Made by a program: the position numbers and the translations under genes
Source of the DNA: an uncultured Georgenia sp.
GTDB taxonomy: Bacteria > Actinomycetota > Actinomycetes > Actinomycetales > Actinomycetaceae
Length of the DNA stretch: 17,908 bases
Assembly (NCBI RefSeq): GCF_937958535.1
Contig: NZ_CALGNQ010000220.1
Coordinates: 1-17,908, forward strand
Reading direction: 5' to 3'
Part shown: positions 1 through 7,038 of the stretch, piece after piece
Layout of the letters: the number at the start of each line of letters is the position of its first letter
Numbering within the stretch: the stretch's first letter is position 1
The notes under the pieces: generated by a model
Databases searched by the model: none
The model's input: only the letters and a program-made list of their open reading frames with translations
Told to the model about the DNA's origin: nothing

Positions 1-291
1 GCCCTGGTTCGGGACGTGGTCGGCCGGGATCGGGCCCGCCCCGCGCCAGCCCGCCCGCCGCAGCGCGTCCAGGCCGCGGTGGTAGCCGGTGCGCGCGTAG
101 GCGTACGCGGCGACCGGGTCCTGCTCGCTCAGTGCCTCGCGGGCGAGCAGCGCCCAGACGTGGCTCGCGGCGGGGTACTTGGCCGCGAGGTCGCGGAGGT
201 CCTGGCCGGCCTCGAGCGCCGCGCGGGCCGGCATGTCCGGGTGGTCCTCGGGCAGGTAGGTGGGCTCGGGGCCCAGCAGGTTCTTGTGCAT
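1..291 (-). CDS. DUF3151 family protein, N-terminal part (cut by window edge)
   Basis: The minus strand opens with an ATG at 289-291 and stays open for 97 codons to the window edge, so the C-terminus is missing. The product starts MHKNLLGPEPTYLPED, then has a helical stretch (residues about 24-60, with AAKYPAASHVWALLARE) and the block AYAYARTGYHRGLDALRRAG at about residues 65-84. This matches my recollection of the actinobacterial DUF3151 family, usually about 130-140 aa, whose function is unknown. Family proteins normally begin with an M-H-x-N-L-L-G-P-E-P-T motif, which supports this start. No clear ribosome binding site lies upstream; a poor -10-like CACACT lies 7 bases before the ATG. The gene is divergent from the DUF4180 gene across a 76-bp gap. 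I infer no function. Confidence 0.85.
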   Translation of the reverse strand, partial: MHKNLLGPEPTYLPEDHPDMPARAALEAGQDLRDLAAKYPAASHVWALLAREALSEQDPVAAYAYARTGYHRGLDALRRAGWRGAGPIPADHVPNQG

Positions 292-354
292 GTCGTTCAG
301 TGTGGCAGGTGCGAGCCTGTGGAAATTCCCCTCGCCTACACCTGCTGCCGTCCG

Positions 355-360
355 TAGGCT
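355..360 (+). promoter_or_regulatory. -10 element of a probable leaderless transcript (DUF4180 gene)
   Basis: TAGGCT fits the actinobacterial -10 pattern TANNNT and ends 7 bases before the GTG at 368. There is no purine-rich ribosome binding site in between, so transcription probably begins at or next to the start codon. No clear -35 element is visible. Inference from sequence only. Confidence 0.45.
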
Positions 361-367
361 CGCCGCC

Positions 368-730
368 GTGACCGTCCAGACCGTCGGAGGCACGGTCGTC
401 CTGCGTCTGGCCGCCGCCGGGCCGCCGCTGGCGACCGGTGGCGACGCGCTCGAGGTCGTCGCCGAGGCGTGGGCCGCCGACGCGGAGGTCGTCGCGGTGC
501 CGGTCCAGCGGTTTCCCGTGCCGTTCTTCGACGAGCGGACGGGCCTGGCGGGGCGCTTCGTCCGCACGGTGGTCGACCACGGACTGCGGCTCGCCGTCGT
601 CGGTGACGTCACCGCCCGCGTCGCGCGCACCCGGGCGCTGGAGAAGTTCGCCCGCGAGTGGGAACGGGACGGGCGGGTGTGGTTCGTCGTCGACGTCGCC
701 GAGCTCGCCGTGCGGCTGGCCGCGGAATAA
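368..730 (+). CDS. DUF4180 domain-containing protein
   Basis: This gene encodes a 120-aa cytoplasmic protein. The GTG at 368 was chosen because the family's N-terminus (T-V-Q-T-V-G-G-T-V-V-L) begins there and a TANNNT -10 sits just upstream. The frame is open to 260, but the extra 36 residues are low-complexity and overlap the divergent DUF3151 gene. Features shared with DUF4180 proteins include VVAVPVQRFPVPFFDERTGLAG (residues about 46-67), with the usual 'F-F-x-x-R-T-G-x-A-G' core, then FVRTVVDHGLRLAVVGDV, and a final VWFVVDVAELAVRLAAE. The family has no established biochemical role that I can name with certainty. The Crp/Fnr gene follows in the same direction after 56 bp, so co-transcription is possible. 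Confidence 0.85.
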   Translation: MTVQTVGGTVVLRLAAAGPPLATGGDALEVVAEAWAADAEVVAVPVQRFPVPFFDERTGLAGRFVRTVVDHGLRLAVVGDVTARVARTRALEKFAREWERDGRVWFVVDVAELAVRLAAE

Positions 731-786
731 CAGCGGGCGGCCCCGCCTTGTCCCTGACGGCAGCGGACGACAGGAGGGTGGGCGAG

Positions 787-1587
787 GTGAGCGGCGAGGT
801 CTCGGAGCCCGAGGCGCACGCACGCGCCCTGGCGCCTGCTGCCCGTCGCCACGTCCCGCTGCGGCCGATGTGCGCCGCGCCCCACAGCTGCTCGCAGGCG
901 GTCCGCCGCCAGGTGCTCCAGCAGGTACCCCTGTTCCGCGGTCTCGACGGCATGGAGCTGGAGCAGGTGGACGCCCGGATGACCTCGCTGGCGTGGTCCC
1001 AGGACCAGGAGGTCTACACCGCCGGACAGCGCGCCGAGCACCTGTACGTCCTGGCCAGCGGCCGGGCCAAGGCGCTGCGCACCACCCCCGACGGCGGGGA
1101 GCACGTGGTCGACCTCCTCGCCCCCGGCGACCTCTTCGGCGGGCTCACCCTCCTCGGCAGCCGCGAGCACACCGAGACGGTGCGGGCGATGACGACGCTG
1201 TGCGCCCTGCGGGTGGACACCGACGCATTCCGCCGCATCCTCCTCGAGCACCCCGAGGTGGCGCTGCGTGCCCTGGAGATGACCGCCCGACGGCTGGAGC
1301 AGGCCCGCTCGTCGCTCAGCGCACAGTCCCTCGCCCCGGTACCGCAGCGCGTGGCCGCGGTGCTGCTCCGGCTGGCGCGCAAGTTCGGTGAGCGGCGCCC
1401 CGACGGTGGGGTCCTCATCCAGCTCCCGCTCTCCCGCGCGGACCTCGCCTCGATCGCCGGGTCCACCCCCGAGTCGGTCTCCCGGGCGATGAGCCGCTGG
1501 CGCGCGGCGGGCATCATCGACTCCGGCCGGCGCTGGACCGAGATCAGGCAGCCCGAGCGCCTGGAGGAGATCGCCCAGGGCGCGTAG
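787..1587 (+). CDS. Crp/Fnr-family transcriptional regulator with FNR-like cysteines
   Basis: This gene encodes 266 aa. The GTG start at 787 lies 9 bases after an AGGAGG at 772-777; the in-frame GTG at 778 touches that site and is unlikely. Residues about 45-160 form a cyclic-nucleotide-binding-type beta-roll (HLYVLASGRAKALRT, APGDLFGGLTLLG). About 165-195 is the long dimerisation helix, and about 215-240 a winged helix-turn-helix. The recognition helix reads PESVSRAMSRW, giving Glu229, Ser232 and Arg233, the E-x-x-S-R pattern that lets E. coli FNR read TTGAT half-sites. The protein has C29-x5-C35 near the N-terminus and Cys139 (TTLCALRV), at a place comparable to FNR Cys122. The first cysteine of FNR's CX2CX5C set is absent. 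It may sense oxygen, NO or redox state through a metal cluster; the effector is inferred. The target genes are unknown. Confidence 0.9.
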   Translation: MSGEVSEPEAHARALAPAARRHVPLRPMCAAPHSCSQAVRRQVLQQVPLFRGLDGMELEQVDARMTSLAWSQDQEVYTAGQRAEHLYVLASGRAKALRTTPDGGEHVVDLLAPGDLFGGLTLLGSREHTETVRAMTTLCALRVDTDAFRRILLEHPEVALRALEMTARRLEQARSSLSAQSLAPVPQRVAAVLLRLARKFGERRPDGGVLIQLPLSRADLASIAGSTPESVSRAMSRWRAAGIIDSGRRWTEIRQPERLEEIAQGA

Positions 1588-1589
1588 GC

Positions 1590-1601
1590 AGCCGGCCGGC
1601 T
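1590..1601. other. 12-bp perfect palindrome between convergent stops
   Basis: AGCCGGCCGGCT lies between the crp-like stop (1585-1587) and the hydrolase stop (1601-1603), whose first base it includes. It has no loop and no T-tract, so it is a poor intrinsic terminator. Its place in a 13-bp convergent gap is nevertheless suggestive. Confidence 0.3.
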
Positions 1602-2752
1602 CAGAGCCGCGCGTGGACCCGGGTGGCGAAGGCGGTGACGCCGTCGACCACGGCGGAGAAGCGCAGCGAGTGGAACAGGTCGAAGGCGTGCTGCCCGCCC
1701 GGCAGCTCGGCATAGACCACCGGCTCGGCGGACGCCGCGCGGAGGTGGGCGACGAGACGGCGCGCCGTCTCGACGTGGGCGAGGGAGTCCGCGGTGCCGT
1801 GGGCGACGAAGAAGGGCGGCGCCCCGGCAGCGTCGTGCCCGAACGGTCCTGCCTCGGACGCCGGCCCGCCCTCCTCGTAGTACCCGCCGTACCACCCGTA
1901 GAGCCCGACGACGGCGCTCACCGAGGTGTCCGCGTCCTCGAACCCGGGCTGGTAGCGCGGGTCGTGCTGGGTGAGCGCGGCGATCGTCGCGAGATGGGCA
2001 CCGGCCGACCCGCCGGCGAGGACGAGGGTGCCGGGGTCCGCGCCGTAGCGTGGCCCGTGCTCGCGCACCCAGGCGAGGACCCGCTTGACGTCGGTGAGGT
2101 GGTCGTGGAACCCGGCGTGGGGTCGCAGGCGGTAGTTCGCTGTCACCGTCACCCAACCGAGCTCGGCCAGCCGGAAGAGCAGCGCCCTGGACTCCATGCT
2201 CTTGCGCCCGCCGTGGTACCCGCCGCCGTGGAGGTGGACGAGGACCGGTGCCCCGGTGGGCCGGGACCGGTGACGGTAGAGGTCGAGGTGGTTCGCCCGC
2301 CCCGCCGGGCCGTAGGGGATGTCGGGAACTCGTTCCACGTGCCGCGGCCGGAACACGAACGGCACGACCTGCCGGCCGACCGAGAGCCGGCGCCCAAGCC
2401 CCAGCCGCGGGTCGAGCTGCGCGTCCCACCCGGCGCCCAGCCCGTCGTCCAGCGCCCGGGCGACGACCGGACGGGCCCGAGCGCCGCGCCAGGCGATGGC
2501 GACGAAACCGGCGAGGACGAGCAGCGCGAGCACGAGCGCCGCCGCCCGGCCCGCCGGCTCGACGGCGGGGTCGAGCAGTCCCGGCAGGGTCAGCGCGACG
2601 AGCACCAGTGCGAGCAGCGCGGGGACCTCGTTGTAGGCGGCCGCCAGCCGGTAGCTCAGGCCGGCCAGCCAGGCGGGGCGGCGCGGGGAGACCAGGGTGA
2701 GCGCGACCACCGCCCCGTGGACGAGGACGCCGATGAGGAGTCCGTACGGCAT
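1601..2752 (-). CDS. Membrane-anchored alpha/beta hydrolase (HSL-like esterase)
   Basis: This is a 383-aa protein. Residues 1-90 contain about three hydrophobic segments (about 4-21, 43-60 and 70-88), giving an N-terminal membrane domain. Residues about 140-383 are an alpha/beta hydrolase of the hormone-sensitive-lipase/carboxylesterase type. It has an oxyanion-hole HGGG at 175-178, a nucleophile elbow GGSAG with Ser249, probable acid Asp322 (HGTADSLAH) and His355 (GGQHAFDLF), so a full catalytic triad is present. It probably hydrolyses short acyl esters or carbohydrate esters at the membrane; the substrate is unknown. Some mycobacterial Lip esterases have a similar membrane-plus-hydrolase build. 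The ATG at 2750-2752 has no ribosome binding site, but TACCGT (complement of 2761-2766) sits 8 bases upstream. The gene converges on the Crp/Fnr gene. Confidence 0.88.
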   Translation of the reverse strand: MPYGLLIGVLVHGAVVALTLVSPRRPAWLAGLSYRLAAAYNEVPALLALVLVALTLPGLLDPAVEPAGRAAALVLALLVLAGFVAIAWRGARARPVVARALDDGLGAGWDAQLDPRLGLGRRLSVGRQVVPFVFRPRHVERVPDIPYGPAGRANHLDLYRHRSRPTGAPVLVHLHGGGYHGGRKSMESRALLFRLAELGWVTVTANYRLRPHAGFHDHLTDVKRVLAWVREHGPRYGADPGTLVLAGGSAGAHLATIAALTQHDPRYQPGFEDADTSVSAVVGLYGWYGGYYEEGGPASEAGPFGHDAAGAPPFFVAHGTADSLAHVETARRLVAHLRAASAEPVVYAELPGGQHAFDLFHSLRFSAVVDGVTAFATRVHARL

Positions 2753-2760
2753 GCAGCAGC

Positions 2761-2766
2761 ACGGTA
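2761..2766 (-). promoter_or_regulatory. Possible -10 element of the hydrolase gene
   Basis: On the minus strand this reads TACCGT, which fits TANNNT, 8 bases before the hydrolase ATG, with no Shine-Dalgarno sequence. It would give a leaderless or nearly leaderless mRNA. The remaining gap to the EamA gene (2767-2894) shows no other feature I can support. Confidence 0.35.
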
Positions 2767-2894
2767 GGGACGGGACCGGAGGGCTGTCGCGCTGTTTTCC
2801 GCGCTCGGCGTGGGCTGGAGGGGGAGCACCTGACCGGCAGCGGTGTCGTCGAGGACCAGGTGCCCGACTGCGCCGGCCACCGCACGCCGGGTGT

Positions 2895-2935
2895 CGCTCC
2901 GCGTCGGGGCGCAGCCGGCCGCGCCGCGCGGAGCG
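2895..2935 (-). terminator. Hairpin just after the EamA stop
   Basis: The arms 2895-2903 (CGCTCCGCG) and 2927-2935 (CGCGGAGCG) are a perfect 9-bp inverted repeat, with an inner GGCGC/GCGCC stem at 2908-2912 and 2921-2925. It starts 1 base after the EamA stop on the minus strand. There is no T-tract, as is common for GC-rich actinobacterial terminators. Confidence 0.5.
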
Positions 2936-2936
2936 G

Positions 2937-3857
2937 TCAGCGGCTGCGGCGCCGGCCCAGCGCCACCCCGGCCAGCGCGAGCGCCCCGCCGGCGAGGGTG
3001 AGTGCGGAGGGCACCTCCCCGAGGAACAGCCAGGACAGCAGCACCGAGACGACGGTGACGAGGTAGGCCACCATCCCCAGCCGCCCCGCGGGGATCCGGG
3101 CCAGCGCGTAGCCCCACGTACTGAAGGCGAGAGCGGTGGAGAACACGCCGAGGTAGACGACGCCGAGCACCGCGCTCGGCTCGGCCGTGCCCAGCTCGGC
3201 CGCGAGCGAGGGGGTGAAGGGCAGCAGGACCACCGTGCCGACGACGAAGCCCAGCCACGTCGCCGAGAGCGTGTCGACCCGCTGGAGGATGACCTTCTGC
3301 AGGAGCACCGACGTCGCGTAGACGACGGCGGCGAGCAGGGCGAGGGCGACGCCGCGGGCGGCGCCGGGGCCGGTGAGCAGCCCGCCGCCGGAGACGCCGA
3401 GGGACATCACGGTCACGCCGACCAGCCCCACCGCGGCACCGAGGAGCAGCCGGCGCGGCAGCCCCTCGCGGAGCAGCGTCCCCGCGCCCAGCGCGATGAG
3501 CAGCGGGGCGACGTTGACGAACAGCGCCGCGGTGCCGGCGTCCACGTGCTGCTCGGCGGCGTTGAGCGCGAGCTGGTACCCGGCGAACCACAGCACCCCG
3601 TAGGCGAGGAGCAGGCCGAGGAGCCGTCCCCGCGGCACCCGGCGCAGCACGCCGGCGCGCAGGGCGACCGGGGCCATGACGAGCGTGGCGACGCCCATGC
3701 GCAGCAGCGCCATCGGGCCGGGGGAGAGGTCGGTGCCCGCCGCGCGGATGACGACGAACGAGGACCCCCACAGCAGCACGGTCGCGGCGACGGCGGCGAC
3801 GGCGAGGACCGGACGGGTGGCCGAGCGCACCGGGGCGGGCGCGGTGTTCACTGTCAT
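2937..3857 (-). CDS. EamA/DMT-family transporter
   Basis: This gene encodes a 306-aa integral membrane protein with about ten hydrophobic helices arranged as two EamA repeats (residues about 17-150 and 165-300). The first repeat begins VLLWGSSFVVIRAAGTDLSPGPMALLRMG and includes LALNAAEQHVDAGTAALFVNVAPLLIAL. The second ends AYLVTVVSVLLSWLFLGEVPSALTLAGGALALAGVAL, a typical EamA C-terminal helix pair, then a basic GRRRSR tail. Members export metabolites, amino acids or drugs by unknown coupling; the substrate cannot be told from sequence. The start is the ATG at 3855-3857, preceded by a weak GGGACGG. The frame is open further upstream to 4061, but that extension overlaps the next gene and is low-complexity. 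It lies downstream of ltbR with a 133-bp gap that contains a hairpin, so it is probably a separate transcript. Confidence 0.9.
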   Translation of the reverse strand: MTVNTAPAPVRSATRPVLAVAAVAATVLLWGSSFVVIRAAGTDLSPGPMALLRMGVATLVMAPVALRAGVLRRVPRGRLLGLLLAYGVLWFAGYQLALNAAEQHVDAGTAALFVNVAPLLIALGAGTLLREGLPRRLLLGAAVGLVGVTVMSLGVSGGGLLTGPGAARGVALALLAAVVYATSVLLQKVILQRVDTLSATWLGFVVGTVVLLPFTPSLAAELGTAEPSAVLGVVYLGVFSTALAFSTWGYALARIPAGRLGMVAYLVTVVSVLLSWLFLGEVPSALTLAGGALALAGVALGRRRSR

Positions 3858-3933
3858 ACCGTCCCGGGCGTTCGACACCACTGCACGTCGGTCACCGACC
3901 CGGCCGTGGGGGAGTCGCGGCTCTCCGCGGCGT

Positions 3934-3989
3934 CCTCCGACGGTCTCCGGCAGACGCCGGCGTGCATCACCGGACCGGTGTGTCGGAGG
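3934..3989 (-). terminator. Possible terminator structure after ltbR
   Basis: CCTCCGAC at 3934-3941 pairs perfectly with GTCGGAGG at 3982-3989. The 40-base interior holds a second small hairpin, CACCG-GAC-CGGTG, at 3968-3980. The structure starts 1 base after the ltbR stop on the minus strand. No T-tract is present. Confidence 0.4.
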
Positions 3990-3990
3990 C

Positions 3991-4722
3991 TCAGCCCTCC
4001 TGGGTGTCCTCGGTGCGGCGCAGCACCTCGGTGAGACGGTTCGCGGCCGAGACCACGGCACCGGCGTGCAGCCGACCCGGCTGACGGCCCATCCGCTCGA
4101 TCGGGCCGGAGACCGAGACCGCCGCGAGCACCTTGCCGTTCGGCCCGCGGACCGGTGCCGAGACGGAGGCCACGCCCGGCTCCCGCTCGCCGACCGACTG
4201 CGCCCAGCCGCGGCGCCGTACCCCGGAGAGGATGGTCGCCGTGAAGCTGGCGCCCTGGAGCCCGCGGTGGAGGCGGTCAGGCTCCTCCCAGGCGAGGAGC
4301 ACCTGCGCGGCGGACCCGGCGAGCATGGTGAGCGTGGCGCCGACCGGGATGGAGTCGCGCAGCCCCATCTGGCGCTCGGCCGCAGCCACGCAGATGCGCT
4401 GGTCGCCCTGGCGACGGTAGAGCTGGACGGACTCCCCCGTGTGGTCCCGGACCGCGGTGAGCACCGGGCCGGCGGCCGCGAGGAGCCGGTCCTCGCCCGC
4501 GGCGGAGGCCAGCTCGCTCAGTCGCGGGCCGAGGATGAACCGGCCCTGCATGTCACGCGCGACGAAACGGTGGAACTCGAGGGCGACGGCCAGCCGGTGA
4601 GCGGTCGGCCGCGCCAGATGGGTCGCGGCGACGAGCTGGGCGAGGGTGGCTGGACCAGCCTCAAGGGCGCTGAGAACCGTGGCGGCCTTGTCAAGGACGC
4701 CGACTCCGCTAGAGTTGTCCAT
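3991..4722 (-). CDS. ltbR: IclR-family repressor of leucine genes (LtbR/NdgR)
   Basis: This is a 243-aa IclR-type regulator. The N-terminal helix-turn-helix covers residues about 8-60 (LDKAATVLSALEAGPATLAQ, then LARPTAHRLAVALE), followed by MQGRFILGPRLSELASAAGEDRL. The C-terminal ligand-binding domain covers about 75-235, including RICVAAAERQMGLRD, GWAQSVGEREPGVASVSAPV and AAVSVSGPIERMGRQPGRLHA. The start MDNSSGVGVLDKAA matches the orthologues I know: NdgR of Streptomyces and LtbR of Corynebacterium, which lie divergent from leuCD and repress leucine (and in Corynebacterium tryptophan) biosynthesis. The divergent leuC here agrees. A CAATAT sequence (complement of 4729-4734) lies 6 bases before the ATG inside a palindrome, so autoregulation from a leaderless promoter is likely. 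Confidence 0.95.
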   Translation of the reverse strand: MDNSSGVGVLDKAATVLSALEAGPATLAQLVAATHLARPTAHRLAVALEFHRFVARDMQGRFILGPRLSELASAAGEDRLLAAAGPVLTAVRDHTGESVQLYRRQGDQRICVAAAERQMGLRDSIPVGATLTMLAGSAAQVLLAWEEPDRLHRGLQGASFTATILSGVRRRGWAQSVGEREPGVASVSAPVRGPNGKVLAAVSVSGPIERMGRQPGRLHAGAVVSAANRLTEVLRRTEDTQEG

Positions 4723-4723
4723 G

Positions 4724-4753
4724 TGGCGATATTGCCATCTCACTCTCTGAGAT
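4724..4753. promoter_or_regulatory. Likely LtbR operator and divergent promoter region (ltbR/leuC)
   Basis: Two dyads sit side by side. TGGCGATATTGCCA at 4724-4737 is an imperfect palindrome (12 of 14 bases symmetric). ATCTCA-ctctc-TGAGAT at 4737-4753 has perfect 6-bp arms. They share base 4737. The first covers the probable ltbR -10 (CAATAT on the minus strand). IclR proteins bind such dyads as dimers. Binding here is inferred from position and family; no convincing leuC promoter was picked out. Confidence 0.6.
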
Positions 4754-4833
4754 GCAAGCCCGTGGCCCACACGGCACGAACCGACAGGCAAGAACTGGGG
4801 CGGACACCCCGCGCCCGAGAGGTGGACAGAGGA

Positions 4834-6261
4834 ATGAGCGGCACCCTGGCAGAGAAGGTCTGGAACGCGCACGTCGTGCGCAAGGGGAGCGACGGAGCGC
4901 CCGACCTGCTCTACATCGACCTCCACCTCGTCCACGAGGTGACGAGCCCGCAGGCGTTCGAGGGGCTGCGGCTCGCGGGTCGCCAGGTGCGCCGGCCGGA
5001 CCTCACCATCGCCACCGAGGACCACAACACCCCGACGCTCGACATCGACCTGCCGATCGCGGACAAGACCAGCCGCACGCAGATCGAGACGCTGCGGAAG
5101 AACGCCAAGGACTTCGGCATCCGCATCCACTCGCTGGGCGACGCCGACCAGGGCATCGTCCACGTCGTCGGCCCCCAGCTCGGGCTGACCATGCCCGGCC
5201 TGACGGTGGTCTGCGGCGACTCCCACACGAGCACCCACGGCGCCTTCGGCGCGCTGGCCTTCGGCATCGGCACCAGTGAGGTCGAGCACGTCCTGGCCAC
5301 CCAGACGCTGCCGCTGCAGCCGTTCAAGACGATGGCGATCAACGTCGAGGGCCAGCTGCCCGAGGGCACCACCGCCAAGGACATCATCCTGGCGATCATC
5401 GCCAAGATCGGCACCGGCGGCGGCCAGGGCTACGTGCTGGAGTATCGCGGCGAGGCCATCCGCTCGCTGTCGATGGAGGCGCGGATGACCATCTGCAACA
5501 TGTCCATCGAGGCCGGTGCCCGGGCGGGCATGATCGCCCCCGACGAGACGACCTTCGAGTACCTCAAGGGCCGCCCGCACGCCCCGCAGGGCGCCGACTG
5601 GGACGCTGCCGTGGAGTACTGGAAGACGCTGCGCAGCGACGACGACGCCGTGTTCGACGCCGAGGTCACCCTCGACGCCTCCGACCTCGAGCCCTTCGTC
5701 ACCTGGGGCACCAACCCGGGGCAGGGCCTGCCGCTGTCCGGCCGCGTGCCCGACCCGGCCGACATGGCCGACGAGTCCGAGCGCATCGCCGCCGAGCGTG
5801 CCCTGGAGTACATGGGCCTGGAGCCGGGCACCCCGCTGCGCGACATCGCGGTGGACACCGTCTTCATCGGCTCGTGCACCAACGGGCGGATCGAGGACCT
5901 GCGCGCCGTCGCCGAGGTCATCAAGGGCCGTAAGAAGCACGACGACGTCCGTGTCCTCGTCGTCCCCGGCTCCGCCCGGGTGCGGCTGCAGGCCGAGGCC
6001 GAGGGCCTGGACAAGATCTTCCTCGAGTTCGGCGCCGAGTGGCGCAACGCCGGGTGCTCGATGTGCCTGGGCATGAACCCCGACCAGCTCAAGCCGGGGG
6101 AGCGGGCCGCCTCGACGTCCAACCGCAACTTCGAGGGCCGCCAGGGCAAGGGTGGGCGCACCCACCTCGTCTCCCCGCTCGTCGCCGCCGCGACCGCCGT
6201 GCGGGGGACGCTGTCCTCGCCGGCCGACCTCGAGCCCGCCCGCCAGCTGGTCAACGCCTGA
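4834..6261 (+). CDS. leuC: 3-isopropylmalate dehydratase, large subunit
   Basis: This gene encodes 475 aa, the usual size for LeuC. With LeuD it forms the heterodimeric isomerase that turns 2-isopropylmalate into 3-isopropylmalate in leucine synthesis. It is an aconitase-superfamily [4Fe-4S] enzyme. The three cluster cysteines are Cys348 (VFIGSCTNGR), Cys408 and Cys411 (NAGCSMCLGMNPD). Other family motifs are IDLHLVHEVTSPQAFEGLR, ATEDHNTPT, VVCGDSHTSTHGAFGALAFGIGTSEVEHVLATQ and STSNRNFEGRQGKGGRTHLVSP. The ATG at 4834 is preceded by GAGGTGG at 4819-4825; the frame is open far upstream, but only this start matches the family. The gene is divergent from ltbR and leads leuD by 17 bp in one operon. 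Confidence 0.98.
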   Translation: MSGTLAEKVWNAHVVRKGSDGAPDLLYIDLHLVHEVTSPQAFEGLRLAGRQVRRPDLTIATEDHNTPTLDIDLPIADKTSRTQIETLRKNAKDFGIRIHSLGDADQGIVHVVGPQLGLTMPGLTVVCGDSHTSTHGAFGALAFGIGTSEVEHVLATQTLPLQPFKTMAINVEGQLPEGTTAKDIILAIIAKIGTGGGQGYVLEYRGEAIRSLSMEARMTICNMSIEAGARAGMIAPDETTFEYLKGRPHAPQGADWDAAVEYWKTLRSDDDAVFDAEVTLDASDLEPFVTWGTNPGQGLPLSGRVPDPADMADESERIAAERALEYMGLEPGTPLRDIAVDTVFIGSCTNGRIEDLRAVAEVIKGRKKHDDVRVLVVPGSARVRLQAEAEGLDKIFLEFGAEWRNAGCSMCLGMNPDQLKPGERAASTSNRNFEGRQGKGGRTHLVSPLVAAATAVRGTLSSPADLEPARQLVNA

Positions 6262-6278
6262 GAAGAAGGAACATCGCC

Positions 6279-6956
6279 ATGGAGAAGTTCACCCAGCACA
6301 CCGGCGTCGGCGTCCCGCTGCGGCGCAGCAACGTCGACACCGACCAGATCATCCCGGCGGTCTACCTCAAGCGCGTGACCCGCACCGGCTTCGAGGACGC
6401 CCTCTTCGCCGCCTGGCGCGGCGACCCCGACTTCGTCCTCAACCAGGAGGCCTACAAGAACGGCTCGGTGCTCGTCGCCGGCCCGGACTTCGGCACCGGC
6501 TCCTCCCGTGAGCACGCCGTGTGGGCACTGAAGGACTACGGCTTCAAGGCCGTCCTCGCCTCCCGGTTCGCCGACATCTTCCGCGGCAACGCGGGCAAGC
6601 AGGGCCTGGTGGCCGGCGTCCTCGCCCAGGAGGACATCGAGCAGATCTGGAAGATCCTGGAGAACGAGCCGGGCACCGAGGTGACGGTCGACCTCGTCTC
6701 CCGCACCGTGAGCTGCGGCTCGCTCGTCGCCCAGTTCCAGATCGACGACTACACGCGCTGGCGGCTCATGGAGGGCCTGGACGACATCGGCCTGACCCTC
6801 CAGCACGAGGAGGACATCACCGCCTACGAGGCGCGCCGCGAGTCCTGGCGCCCGAAGACCCTGCCGGCCAAGACGCTGCCGCCGGTCGAGGTCAAGGCCG
6901 CACGTCCGGTCGACGGCGAGGGTGTCCCCGCCCACGAGGAGGCACCGCTGCGCTGA
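6279..6956 (+). CDS. leuD: 3-isopropylmalate dehydratase, small subunit
   Basis: This gene encodes 225 aa, the swivelling small subunit of isopropylmalate isomerase. Motifs visible are RRSNVDTDQIIPAVYLK (residues about 15-31), VLVAGPDFGTGSSREHAVWALKDYGF (about 64-89, the conserved GSSREHA at 74-80), SRFADIFRGNAGKQGL and a central VSCGSLVAQFQIDDYTRWRLMEGLDDIGLTL. Past the usual end (EARRESWRP) there is an extra tail of about 30 residues, rich in Pro, Glu and Ala. The ATG follows AGAAGGA (6264-6270) at 8 bases. It is transcribed with leuC and is followed by a strong hairpin at 6980-7011. Confidence 0.97.
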   Translation: MEKFTQHTGVGVPLRRSNVDTDQIIPAVYLKRVTRTGFEDALFAAWRGDPDFVLNQEAYKNGSVLVAGPDFGTGSSREHAVWALKDYGFKAVLASRFADIFRGNAGKQGLVAGVLAQEDIEQIWKILENEPGTEVTVDLVSRTVSCGSLVAQFQIDDYTRWRLMEGLDDIGLTLQHEEDITAYEARRESWRPKTLPAKTLPPVEVKAARPVDGEGVPAHEEAPLR

Positions 6957-6979
6957 CGCGGAGCCGCACCCGACGCGCC

Positions 6980-7011
6980 GAGAGCCGGGTCCCAGCTGGG
7001 GCCCGGCTCTC
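6980..7011. terminator. Bidirectional hairpin between leuD and the lipoprotein gene
   Basis: Bases 6980-6993 and 6998-7011 form a 14-bp stem (one G-T wobble at 6990/7001) closed by the tetraloop AGCT. It lies 23 bp after the leuD stop and 27 bp after the stop of the convergent minus-strand gene, so it can end both transcripts. There is no T-tract. Confidence 0.8.
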
Positions 7012-7038
7012 TCCGGCGGATAGCCGGTACAGCGAATC

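Noticed and set aside
1014..2885. Very long open frame on the minus strand covering the Crp/Fnr and hydrolase genes
   Set aside because: It is Arg/Pro/Ala-rich with no domain, and both regions have well-supported genes in other frames. It is an artefact of high GC content.
4752..4833. Small upstream open frame before leuC as a leucine attenuation peptide
   Set aside because: It has no ribosome binding site and no run of leucine codons, and it reads through the leuC start in another frame. A repressor-operator pair explains control better.
4723..6165. Long open frame on the minus strand antisense to leuC, continuous with ltbR
   Set aside because: The translation is low-complexity (Val/Gly/Asp/Arg) and mirrors leuC codons. 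LtbR orthologues begin at MDNSSGVG, so the extension is not coding.
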